In this document: positions 22,231 to 29,694 of the stretch, one piece after another
How positions within the stretch are numbered: position 1 is the stretch's first letter
How the letters are laid out: every line of letters begins with the position of its first letter
DNA from: Actinospineispora spinosispora DSM 44797
Lineage (GTDB): Bacteria > Actinomycetota > Actinomycetes > Mycobacteriales > Pseudonocardiaceae
NCBI RefSeq assembly: GCF_000429025.1
Contig: NZ_AUBB01000053.1
Location: forward strand, 1-35,287
Direction of reading: 5' to 3'
Length of the DNA stretch: 35,287 nucleotides
Notes under the pieces: generated by a model
The model's input: the letters and a program-made list of their open reading frames with translations, nothing else
The model's database searches: none
What the model was told of the DNA's origin: nothing
Made by a program: the position numbers and the translations under genes

Positions 22231-23181
22231 TCAAGCGCGCTGATCGAGGGCGGCCAGGAGGTGCTCGGCTGTCGGGATGTCGGTGGCCAGCTGGGTGAAC
22301 AGGCCCGCTCTCGCTCCGGCGATCACGCTCTGGATCTTGTCCTCGCCGGACGCCACGGCGATCACCCTCGGGATCGCGCGAAGCTGGTCGGGGCTGATGC
22401 GGACCATGCGCTCGCTGCCCGGGAAGTCGATCTCGGCGCCGTCCGGGCCGTAGAAGTTCAGGCACACGTCGCCGACCGCCGTGCGCAGGCTGTGGTCGTC
22501 GAGCGGGATGAACGCCGAGATCGAGTCGCGCGACACGGGGGGCGCACCCACACCGACCAGCGCGGCCTTCGCCACCGACCACATGCCGGTCACCCGCTGG
22601 AAGTCCGGGTCCTCGGCCAGGGTGGCGCGCATCGCCGCTGACGGCATCGCCTGGGCGAACAGGAAATGCGGCCGGGCGCGCATCCGTTCGGCGACCGCGC
22701 GGGTGATCTCGTTGGTCTGGTGCCAGGGCTCCGGCTCGGCGACGCCACCGACCGTCGGCCCGATGTCGACCCCCGGCATGGCCGGGAGCCCGGTTCGGCT
22801 GAGCTCGTAGACCGTGCGGCCGGACGAGACCAGCAGGACGTCGCCCGGGACGAGGCCGAGCAGGTGTAGCGCCTGGTGGACCGGTTCGCGCAGTGCCTCG
22901 ATGGTGTTCTCGCCGCGCAGCGGAGCCAGCCAGACGCGTTCGATGCCCAGCGCTCCGGCGAGCCGGTTCAGGTCCTTGTCGTCCGCGATCGTCGCCGGGT
23001 CGTGCACGGTGATCTGCACGAGCCCGATGCGGCGCGCCTCGGACAGCAGCCTGCTCACCGTCGGCCGCGACACCTTGAGCCGCTCCGCGACCCCGGCCTG
23101 GTTGACCTCGTCGAGGTAGTAGAGCCGCGCGGCCTGGTGCATCAGGCCGAGGTCGCGGCCAGTGGGCTCGCCTGCCGGCAT
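22231..23181 (-). CDS. SorC/DeoR family sugar-binding transcriptional regulator
   Basis: A 316 aa regulator. The N-terminal helix-turn-helix (YYLDEVNQAGVAERLKVSRP then TVSRLLSEARRIGLV) is followed by the SorC effector domain (PGDVLLVSSGRTVYELSRT, VGGVAEPEPWHQTNEITR, PVSRDSISAFIPL, CLNFYGPDGAEID, RVIAVASGEDK). SorC proteins sense phosphorylated sugars. ATG 23181 has GGGAGG 8 nt upstream; the longer frame from 23241 would run into the operator. It is divergent from the polyol genes and the likely regulator of them, with erythrulose phosphate or a related tetrose phosphate as plausible effector (inference). Confidence 0.9.
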   Translation of the reverse strand: MPAGEPTGRDLGLMHQAARLYYLDEVNQAGVAERLKVSRPTVSRLLSEARRIGLVQITVHDPATIADDKDLNRLAGALGIERVWLAPLRGENTIEALREPVHQALHLLGLVPGDVLLVSSGRTVYELSRTGLPAMPGVDIGPTVGGVAEPEPWHQTNEITRAVAERMRARPHFLFAQAMPSAAMRATLAEDPDFQRVTGMWSVAKAALVGVGAPPVSRDSISAFIPLDDHSLRTAVGDVCLNFYGPDGAEIDFPGSERMVRISPDQLRAIPRVIAVASGEDKIQSVIAGARAGLFTQLATDIPTAEHLLAALDQRA

Positions 23182-23237
23182 GCCGGGGTCCCTCCCGTCG
23201 TTCGGTGATCCCGAACTGTAGTCCTGACCTGCGCGGT

Positions 23238-23296
23238 GCACAAATGTTCACGGCTGCACATTTGTGCTTGACATATGTTCACACGTCGCGCAGGAT
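23238..23296 (+). promoter_or_regulatory. Polyol operon promoter with SorC operator
   Basis: GCACAAATGT (23238-23247) and ACATTTGTGC (23258-23267) are perfect 10 bp inverted arms around a 10 nt spacer. They end directly at a consensus -35, TTGACA (23268-23273), followed by a 17 nt spacer and CAGGAT (23291-23296). ATGTTCAC occurs twice, at 23244 and 23275. The placement next to the -35 allows activation or repression by the SorC protein. Confidence 0.65.
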
Positions 23297-23327
23297 GAGG
23301 TGCACCACATACCAACGGAGGTACCAG

Positions 23328-24419
23328 GTGCTTCACTCGATCCCGGAGCAGATGCAGGCGGTTGTCGTCCACGGCCCGAAGGACTATCGACTGGAAACGG
23401 TCGACGTCCCCAGCCCGGGGCCCGGCGATCTGCTGATGAAGGTCGAGGCGGTCGGGGTCTGCGCCAGCGACCTGAAGTGCTGGCACGGCGCGGCGAAGTT
23501 CTGGGGTGACGACAACCGGCCGACCTACGTGCAGACCGGGATCATCCCCGGGCACGAGTTCGTCGGGTCGGTCGTCGCCGGTGACGAGGCGGGCCTCGCG
23601 CAGCACGGCGTGGCGCTCGGCGACCGGGTGACCTGCGAGCAGATCGTGCCCTGCGAGGAGTGCCGGTACTGCCGTCGCGGTGAGTACTGGATGTGCGCGC
23701 CGCACGACATGTTCGGCTTCCGCAACTTCAACGGCGCGATGGCGCAGTACGTCCTGGTGCCGACCCGGGCCAGGGTGCACAAGATTTCAGCCGAGCTGAA
23801 GGCGCACCACGCGGCGTTCGTCGAGCCGCTGTCCTGCGCGCTGCACGCGGTGGAACGGGCGAACATCAAGTTCGGCGACGTCGTCGTGGTCGCCGGGTGC
23901 GGTCCCATCGGCCTCGGGCTGATCGCGGGCGCCCGGCAGAAGAACCCGATGACCCTGGTCGCGTTGGACCTCGACGACAACAAGCTCGAGCTGGGCCGTC
24001 GGTGCGGCGCGGACGTGGTGCTGAACATCAGCAAGGTCGACGCGGTCGCCGAGATCAAGAAGATGACCGACGGCTACGGTGCCGACGTCTACCTGGAGGG
24101 CACCGGGCACCCGTCGGCCGTCGGCCAGGGCCTCAACCTGCTGCGCAAGCTCGGCACCTACGTCGAGTACTCGGTGTTCGGCTCGGACGTCACGGTCGAC
24201 TGGTCGATCATCTCCGACGACAAGGAGCTCGACGTCCTCGGTGCGCACCTGGGCCCGAACTGCTGGCCCGCCGCGGTGAAGATGCTGGAGAACGGCGCGG
24301 TCCCGGTGAACGACATCTGCACCCACCAGCTCGGACTCGCCGACTTCCAGAAGGCTCTCGACCTGGTGGCCGACGCCGGAGGGTCGTCGGTCAAGGTCTC
24401 GATCCTCCCGAACGCGTGA
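23328..24419 (+). CDS. eltD: Zinc-dependent polyol dehydrogenase, erythritol/L-threitol dehydrogenase type
   Basis: A 363 aa MDR dehydrogenase. The catalytic zinc site is GVCASDLKCWHG and PGHEFVG, the structural zinc lobe is CEECRYCRRGEYWMC, and the Rossmann motif is VVAGCGPIGLGLIAG. The long insert KFWGDDNRPTYVQTGIIPGH resembles the mycobacterial erythritol/L-threitol dehydrogenase EltD as I recall it. Predicted reaction: erythritol to D-erythrulose (or L-threitol to L-erythrulose) with NAD. GTG 23328 has GGAGG 6 nt upstream. It is first in a four-gene operon with a polyol permease, an erythrulose-type kinase and an isomerase, which supports the assignment; the exact polyol is inferred. Confidence 0.8.
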   Translation: MLHSIPEQMQAVVVHGPKDYRLETVDVPSPGPGDLLMKVEAVGVCASDLKCWHGAAKFWGDDNRPTYVQTGIIPGHEFVGSVVAGDEAGLAQHGVALGDRVTCEQIVPCEECRYCRRGEYWMCAPHDMFGFRNFNGAMAQYVLVPTRARVHKISAELKAHHAAFVEPLSCALHAVERANIKFGDVVVVAGCGPIGLGLIAGARQKNPMTLVALDLDDNKLELGRRCGADVVLNISKVDAVAEIKKMTDGYGADVYLEGTGHPSAVGQGLNLLRKLGTYVEYSVFGSDVTVDWSIISDDKELDVLGAHLGPNCWPAAVKMLENGAVPVNDICTHQLGLADFQKALDLVADAGGSSVKVSILPNA

Positions 24420-24424
24420 ATCAG

Positions 24425-25729
24425 ATGACCACGACGCAGCCAGAGACGTTCCTCGACCGCATCGGCATCCCGCACACCCTACGCTGGGGTTTCGTCGCGG
24501 TGCTGATCTTCATGACCGGCAACGGCACCGAGTCCAACTTCATCGCACCGCACATGACCACGGTGCTGACCAGCCCGGCGAGCACCGTCGCCACGATCAT
24601 CTCCCTGTACGGCATCGCGGTACTGGTCGGCAGCTACCTGTCCGGTGCGCTGTCCGACCTGTGGGGGCCACGCAGGGTGATGGCGCTCGGCGCCGCCGTG
24701 TGGATCGTGTTCGAAGTGTTGTTCCTGGTCAGCCTTGCCATCGGCAGCCTGCCGCTGGTGTTCCTGACCTACTTCCTGCGCGGCTTCGGCTACCCGCTGT
24801 TCGCGTTCAGCTTCCTGGTGTGGATCAACATCACCACGCCGGTGGAGCGCAACGGCGTCGCGGTCGGCTGGTTCTACGTCATGTTCACCGGTGGTCTGCC
24901 GACGCTGGGTTCGCTGTTCGCGCTCGGCATGATCCCCGCGTTCGGCGGCGGCTCCGCCGGTGAGACCGCCGCGATGATCGGCTCGATCGCGCTCGTCGTG
25001 ATCGGCTTCCTGGTCGCCCGGTTCGCGGTCCGGGACCCTCGTGGCGCCCGACGGATCGCGCCGCCGGGTGAGACGGCGGCGCAGGTGCTGACCGCGGGGC
25101 TGCGCCTGACCGTCAAGCAGCCGAAAATCCTGATGGGCTTCCTCGTCCGGTTGATCAACACCGCGCCGCAGTACGGCATGTTCGTCATCCTGCCCGCCGT
25201 GATCGCCGACGACCTCGGCTGGGGCCAGGCCAGGTGGCTCACCATGACGGTGTTCGTCTACGCGACGAACATCCTGGTCAACGCCCTGTTCGGCGCTGTC
25301 GGCGACCGCTGGGGCTGGCGGCGCACGGTGCGCTGGTTCGGTGTGTTCGGCTCCGCCGTCGGGCTGCTGGCCTGGTGGTACGTGCCGCACCTGGTGCCGG
25401 CCGGCTCGACGTGGGGCTTCTGGGTCTCGACCGCCGCCGGCTGCGTGTTCGGCTGCCTGCTGGCCGGGTTCGTGCCGATGGGCGCGATCATGCCGGCGCT
25501 CGCGCCGGAGCACAAAGGCGCCGCGATGGCCATGTACACCACCGCGGCGGGCGGCGCGGCGTTCCTCGGTGCGGCCGTCGTCGCGGTCGTGCTGGCGCTC
25601 GGCCTGGGCAACGTCGGTGTCGTGTGGGCGTTCGTCCTGCTCTACGGCACCGCGTTCGTGATGGTCGGCGCACTCAAGGTCCCCGAGGACGAGCAACGGC
25701 ACGCGACGATCGGGAGGAACCAGTCATGA
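24425..25729 (+). CDS. MFS transporter, polyol permease type
   Basis: A 434 aa integral membrane protein with about 12 membrane segments. The N-terminus (RIGIPHTLRWGFVAVLIFMT) and the loop SGALSDLWGPRRVMALG with the MFS D-x-x-G-x-R pattern place it in the major facilitator superfamily, and the overall look resembles the RbtT/CsbX polyol permeases. It should import the tetritol oxidised by the preceding dehydrogenase. ATG 24425 is used; GTG 24416, overlapping the previous stop as GTGA, is equally possible. The stop overlaps the kinase start (ATGA). Confidence 0.85.
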   Translation: MTTTQPETFLDRIGIPHTLRWGFVAVLIFMTGNGTESNFIAPHMTTVLTSPASTVATIISLYGIAVLVGSYLSGALSDLWGPRRVMALGAAVWIVFEVLFLVSLAIGSLPLVFLTYFLRGFGYPLFAFSFLVWINITTPVERNGVAVGWFYVMFTGGLPTLGSLFALGMIPAFGGGSAGETAAMIGSIALVVIGFLVARFAVRDPRGARRIAPPGETAAQVLTAGLRLTVKQPKILMGFLVRLINTAPQYGMFVILPAVIADDLGWGQARWLTMTVFVYATNILVNALFGAVGDRWGWRRTVRWFGVFGSAVGLLAWWYVPHLVPAGSTWGFWVSTAAGCVFGCLLAGFVPMGAIMPALAPEHKGAAMAMYTTAAGGAAFLGAAVVAVVLALGLGNVGVVWAFVLLYGTAFVMVGALKVPEDEQRHATIGRNQS

Positions 25730-27441
25730 CCACGATCTTCGACGACCCGGCCACCTTCTCCGAGGACCAACTGACCGGCTTCCTCGACCTCTACTCCGAC
25801 CGACTGCGCGGCGTGCCCGGCGGCGTGGTCTCACACCGCGCCGAGCAGCCGCAGGTAGCCGTCGTGATCGGCGGCGGCTCCGGGCACTACCCGGCGTTCT
25901 GCGGCACGGTCGGCCCCGGCCTGGCCACCGGAGCGGTGGTCGGCAACATCTTCACCTCACCGTCGGCCGCGCAGGCCTACTCGGTCGGCAAGGCCGCCGA
26001 CCAGGGCCGGGGCGTGATCTTCAGCTTCGGCAACTACGCGGGCGACATCATGAACTTCGGCATCGCCGCACAGCGGCTGCGCGCCGAAGGCATCGACACC
26101 CGCATCGTGGTGGTCACCGACGACATCGCCTCGGCGGACACCCCCACCCAGCGGCGCGGCATCGCGGGCGACTTCACCGTGTTCAAGGTGCTCGGCGCGG
26201 CCGCGGCGGAAGGCCACGACCTGGACACCGTCGAACGGCTCGGGAACGCGGCCAACGACGCGACCCGGACCCTGGGTGTCGCGTTCTCCGGCTGCACGAT
26301 GCCCGGCGCGGACCAGCCGCTGTTCACCGTTCCGGACGGGCACCTCGGCCTCGGCCTCGGGATCCACGGTGAGCCGGGGATCCGCGACATGCCGATGCTG
26401 CCCGCGTCCGAACTGGCGACGCTGCTGGTCGAGCGGGTACTCGCGGCCGCGCCGGACGGTGCTGGCACGACGGTCGGCGCGGTGCTCAACGGGCTGGGCA
26501 GCACGAAGTACGAGGAGCTGTTCCTGCTGTGGGGCATCGTCGCCGGACAGCTGCGGGAACGCGGCTACCGGATCGTCGACGCCGAGGTCGGCGAGCTGGT
26601 CACCAGCCTGGACATGGGCGGCTGTTCGCTCACCCTGATGTGGCTGGACGAGGACCTGGAACGGCTGTGGCGGGCCGATGCGTACACGCCCGCCTACCGC
26701 AAGTCCGCCGCTCCCATGCACGGGCTGCGCTCGTCGGCGGGCGAGGACACCTCGGACGTCGAAGTGGTGGTGCCCCCGGCGACCGCGGCCGCACGCGAGC
26801 TGGCGACCGGAGTGCGCGCCGTGCTCGCGGAGGTCAAGAGGACAGTCGTGGAGAACGAACAGGAGCTCGGCCGGATCGACGCGGTCGCCGGCGACGGCGA
26901 CCACGGCCGGGGCATGGTGAAAGGCGCGTCGGCGGCGGTACGCCGGGCGGAGGCGACCACGCCGGACGCGGGCGCGGCCTTCCTGCTGCAACGCGTCGGG
27001 CAGGCCTGGGCCGAGGAGGCCGGCGGCACGTCCGGCGTCCTGTGGGGCGCGGCCCTGGAGTCGTTCGGCCGCAGCCTCGGCGACGAACGCGACCGGTACA
27101 CCGACGCCGACGTGGTGGCCGGGACGCGGGCTTTCGCCGACGCGATCGTCGACCTTGGCAGGGCCTCACGCGGCGACAAGACCCTCCTCGACGCACTGCT
27201 GCCGTTCGTCGACGAGCTGGAGACCGCCGTCGGCTCCGGCACCGCACTCGGTCCGGCCTGCACCGCCGCCGCCGAGGTCGCGGTGCGCGCTGCCGAGGCG
27301 ACGAAGGAGCTGCGACCCCAGGTCGGACGCGCCCGGCCGCTCGCCGAGAAGAGCGTCGGCACACCCGACGCCGGCGCCACCTCGATGGCCCTGATCGCCA
27401 CCGCGATCGCGAACCTACTCAACGACCAGGAGCGACCCTGA
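25726..27441 (+). CDS. derK: Fused DhaK-DhaL kinase, probable erythrulose kinase
   Basis: A 571 aa ATP-dependent ketose kinase. DhaK (about 1-340) has GGGSGHYPAF (49-58), GNYAGDIMNF and the substrate-binding histidine H214 in GIHGEPGIRD. DhaL (about 355-571) has the Mg-ATP motif GDGDHGRGM (389-397) and GGTSGVLWG. The family covers dihydroxyacetone kinases and the D- and L-erythrulose kinases of mycobacteria. With the polyol dehydrogenase upstream and an RpiB-like isomerase downstream, D-erythrulose 4-kinase (DerK) is the best guess; dihydroxyacetone or L-erythrulose are alternatives. ATG 25726 overlaps the transporter stop and has GGGAGG upstream. Confidence 0.85.
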   Translation: MTTIFDDPATFSEDQLTGFLDLYSDRLRGVPGGVVSHRAEQPQVAVVIGGGSGHYPAFCGTVGPGLATGAVVGNIFTSPSAAQAYSVGKAADQGRGVIFSFGNYAGDIMNFGIAAQRLRAEGIDTRIVVVTDDIASADTPTQRRGIAGDFTVFKVLGAAAAEGHDLDTVERLGNAANDATRTLGVAFSGCTMPGADQPLFTVPDGHLGLGLGIHGEPGIRDMPMLPASELATLLVERVLAAAPDGAGTTVGAVLNGLGSTKYEELFLLWGIVAGQLRERGYRIVDAEVGELVTSLDMGGCSLTLMWLDEDLERLWRADAYTPAYRKSAAPMHGLRSSAGEDTSDVEVVVPPATAAARELATGVRAVLAEVKRTVVENEQELGRIDAVAGDGDHGRGMVKGASAAVRRAEATTPDAGAAFLLQRVGQAWAEEAGGTSGVLWGAALESFGRSLGDERDRYTDADVVAGTRAFADAIVDLGRASRGDKTLLDALLPFVDELETAVGSGTALGPACTAAAEVAVRAAEATKELRPQVGRARPLAEKSVGTPDAGATSMALIATAIANLLNDQERP

Positions 27442-27929
27442 TGCTGCGCATGGTGATCGGCGCCGACGACGCCGGCTACGACTACAAGGAGAAGATCAAG
27501 GCGGACCTACTGGCCGACGACCGGGTCACCGAGGTGATCGACGTCGGGGTCCGTTCCGACGGACACACCGCCTACCCGGAGATCGCCGTCCAAGCCGCGG
27601 AACTGGTCGCGCGCGGCGAAGCCGACCGGGCCGTGCTGGTCTGCGGCACCGGTCTCGGCGTGGCGATCTCGGCCAACAAGGTCCCCGGCATCCGCGCGGT
27701 CACCGCGCACGACTCGTTCTCCGTCGAACGGTCCGTGCTGAGCAACGACGCCCAGGTGCTGTGCATGGGCCAGCGGGTCATCGGCCTGGAGCTGGCACGT
27801 CGCCTGGTCACCGAATGGCTCGGCTACACGTTCGACCCGAGCAGCGCCTCCGCGGCCAAGCTGGACACCCTGAGCCGCTACGAGGAAGGTAATCTGGCTG
27901 GCTTTTCCGGCGGGCCCCCGCGCGTCTGA
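27441..27929 (+). CDS. derI: RpiB/LacA/LacB family sugar-phosphate isomerase, probable D-erythrulose-4-phosphate isomerase
   Basis: A 162 aa isomerase. The family motifs are present: GADDAGYDYK at residues 7-16, the catalytic cysteine in VCGTGLGVAISANK, GIRAVTAHDSFSV with its His, and LCMGQRVIG. Classical RpiB reads GADHAG; here the His is Asp. The C-terminal end AGFSGGPPRV looks like an extension. Predicted to turn D-erythrulose-4-phosphate into D-erythrose-4-phosphate for the pentose phosphate pathway, by context. ATG 27441 overlaps the kinase stop by one base (TGATG) and has AGGAG 8 nt upstream. The stop lies at the edge of the terminator hairpin. Confidence 0.85.
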   Translation: MLRMVIGADDAGYDYKEKIKADLLADDRVTEVIDVGVRSDGHTAYPEIAVQAAELVARGEADRAVLVCGTGLGVAISANKVPGIRAVTAHDSFSVERSVLSNDAQVLCMGQRVIGLELARRLVTEWLGYTFDPSSASAAKLDTLSRYEEGNLAGFSGGPPRV

Positions 27930-27986
27930 AGTTTCCGGCAGGGACCCCACTCCGCTTCGCTCCGGGGGCCCGCAACCGGAAACTTC
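27928..27986 (+). terminator. Terminator hairpin of the polyol operon
   Basis: GAAGTTTCCGG (27928-27938) pairs perfectly with CCGGAAACTTC (27976-27986). The 37 nt between contains a weaker GGGACCCC/GGGGGCCC pairing around CCGCTTCGCTCC. The rpiB-like stop (27927-27929) overlaps the first arm. Confidence 0.7.
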
Positions 27987-28311
27987 GGCGGCTGCGCCGG
28001 TCGCTTCGCTCCGGCTTCGCTGCCGTTGCTTGACGCGCGCTTGTCTGGTTGCGTTTTGCTTCGCCTGTTGCGTTTTTTGCAGTGCTTCGCACTGAACCCC
28101 CTTCGGGGAGACTCGCGGAGCGGAGCCCGCCTGGCGGAGCTTTGGTCGACCTCGCAGACTTTGGTGTTGGGTCGCAGACGCTGCAGCCTTTGCGATGGGA
28201 CAGGAGAGTCTGCGAAGTCGTGCGCGCGAGGTGTACGGGTGCGGGGCGGTCTGCTCAGGCGGGTGCACAGTTCGGGTGGGGGTGAACTGTTGTGGCCGTA
28301 GCGTTGCGGGC
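27987..28311. other. Gene-free, hairpin-rich stretch with repeated CTTCGC motifs
   Basis: No credible CDS is seen. The stretch repeats CGCTTCGCTCCGG, GCTTCGCTGCCG and TGCTTCGCCTG. It contains the perfect hairpin CAGTGC-TTC-GCACTG (28080-28094) and CCCC-CTTC-GGGG (28097-28108), a UUCG-type loop. TCGCAGAC occurs at 28152 and 28172, with its inverse GTCTGCGA at 28208-28215. The short frames that cross it change composition and carry no motifs. Confidence 0.5.
28267..28290. promoter_or_regulatory. Probable operator upstream of the ArsR-type gene
   Basis: ACAGTTC (28267-28273) and GAACTGT (28284-28290) are perfect inverted arms around GGGTGGGGGT, 21 nt before the ATG at 28312. This placement fits an autoregulatory site. 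Confidence 0.5.
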
Positions 28312-28998
28312 ATGGCTGGGGATGCTGATCTGGCGCGGGTCGCCGCGCTGATGGCCGACCGGGGGCGAGCGGCGATCCTGCTCGTGCTGTTGGGCGGGCG
28401 GCCGCAGTCCGCGTCCGCGCTGGCCGATGCCGCCGGGATGTCCCGGCCGTCCGCGAGCGGGCACCTGCGCAAGCTGGTCGACGGCGGGCTCCTGGTGGTC
28501 GAACCGGTCGGGCGCCGCAAGCTGTACCGGCTGGCCACCGCCGTCGGCGACGCGGTGGAGGGGCTGCTGCTGGTGGCGCCGCCCGCCGAGGTCACGTCAC
28601 TGCGCACCGCACTGCGGGGAGACAACCTGCGCCGCGCCCGGATGTGTTACGACCACCTGGCCGGCACGGTCGGGGTCGCGGTCGCGGAAGCGCTGGTCGG
28701 CAGGGGCTTCCTGGTCGAGGACGACGGTTCGTACCGGGTGAGCCCCGACGGCGTGCGCGGTCTGAGCGCCGTGGGCATCGAGGTCGACGCGCTGGATCGC
28801 GGCGGACGCCCGCTCGCGCGCCGCTGCATGGACTGGAGCGAACGGCGCTACCACCTCGCCGGCAGCCTCGGCGCGGCGCTGATGTCCCGGTTCGTCGAAC
28901 TGCGCTGGCTGCGCCTGCACGAAGCGAGCCGCGTGGTCAGCCTGACACCGGACGGACGCCAGGGCCTGGCCACCTGGCTGGAGCGGGAGGTCGCATGA
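28312..28998 (+). CDS. ArsR-type winged-helix transcriptional regulator
   Basis: A 228 aa regulator. The N-terminal winged helix is clear (GRAAILLVLLGGRPQSASAL, ADAAGMSRPSASGHLRKLVD, then GGLLVVEPVGRRKLYRL). The C-terminal 130 residues (RRARMCYDHLAGTVGVAVAE, RRCMDWSERRYHLAGSLGAA) match the extended ArsR proteins whose Cys-x-D-W-(S/T)-E-R segment is common in this group. ATG 28312 is the first Met followed by the conserved HTH; upstream frame is not gene-like. It overlaps the downstream haloacid dehalogenase gene by ATGA, so the pair is coupled. Confidence 0.85.
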   Translation: MAGDADLARVAALMADRGRAAILLVLLGGRPQSASALADAAGMSRPSASGHLRKLVDGGLLVVEPVGRRKLYRLATAVGDAVEGLLLVAPPAEVTSLRTALRGDNLRRARMCYDHLAGTVGVAVAEALVGRGFLVEDDGSYRVSPDGVRGLSAVGIEVDALDRGGRPLARRCMDWSERRYHLAGSLGAALMSRFVELRWLRLHEASRVVSLTPDGRQGLATWLEREVA

Positions 28999-29693
28999 AG
29001 GTACTGGCGTTCGACATCTTCGGCACCACGGTCGACTGGCGCACCGGGGTCGCCGAGCAGGTCGCCGACATCGCGGTACGACACGGCGTCGAGCTCGACG
29101 CCGGCCGGTTCACCGACGAATGGCGCGACCGCTACCTGCCGTCGATGGGCCGGGTCAACCGGGGCGAGCGCGACTGGGCCTACCTCGACACGCTGCACCG
29201 CGAGACCCTCGACGAGCTGCTGGTCGCCCGGAACCTCGACGGGTTGTTCGACGAGGAGACGCGGTGGGAGCTGGTGCGGACCTGGCACCGGCTGCCGGCC
29301 TGGCCGGACGCGGTGGAGGGGCTGACCCGGATCCGCGCGCGCTACCCGGTGGCGGCGCTGTCCAACGGCGGGTTCGCGCTGATGACCGGCCTGATCAAGG
29401 CGGCCGGTCTGCCGTTCGACTGCATCCTGTCCGCCGAGCTGGCCAAGGCGTACAAACCGGACCCCCGCCCGTACCGCACGACAGCCGCGCTGCTCGACGT
29501 GCCGCCGGAGGAGGTCCTGATGGTCGCCTGCCACAACTGGGACCTCGACGGCGCCCAGGCGGCCGGCCTGCGCACCGCGTTCGTCGAACGCCCCCGGGAG
29601 AAGGGCCCGCACCGGACCGCCGACCGCTCCACCCCCGGGCGCGACCACTCGGTCGCCAGCTTCACCGACCTCGCCACCATCCTCGACTGCTGA
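28995..29693 (+). CDS. Haloacid dehalogenase type II (HAD superfamily)
   Basis: A 232 aa hydrolase. The nucleophile Asp is D7 in AFDIFGTTVDWR. The other HAD motifs are LSNGG, the lysine in AKAYKPDPRPY, and CHNWDLDGAQAAG. The family includes L-2-haloacid dehalogenases, but many members act on other substrates, so the activity is not certain. ATG 28995 overlaps the regulator stop. Its TGA (29691-29693) is separated by one base from the stop of the convergent esterase gene. Confidence 0.88.
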   Translation: MKVLAFDIFGTTVDWRTGVAEQVADIAVRHGVELDAGRFTDEWRDRYLPSMGRVNRGERDWAYLDTLHRETLDELLVARNLDGLFDEETRWELVRTWHRLPAWPDAVEGLTRIRARYPVAALSNGGFALMTGLIKAAGLPFDCILSAELAKAYKPDPRPYRTTAALLDVPPEEVLMVACHNWDLDGAQAAGLRTAFVERPREKGPHRTADRSTPGRDHSVASFTDLATILDC

Positions 29694-29694
29694 C

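Noticed and set aside
28026..28301. Short plus-strand open frames upstream of the ArsR-type gene
   Set aside because: Their codon usage is unlike the neighbours, they cross hairpins and show no domain.
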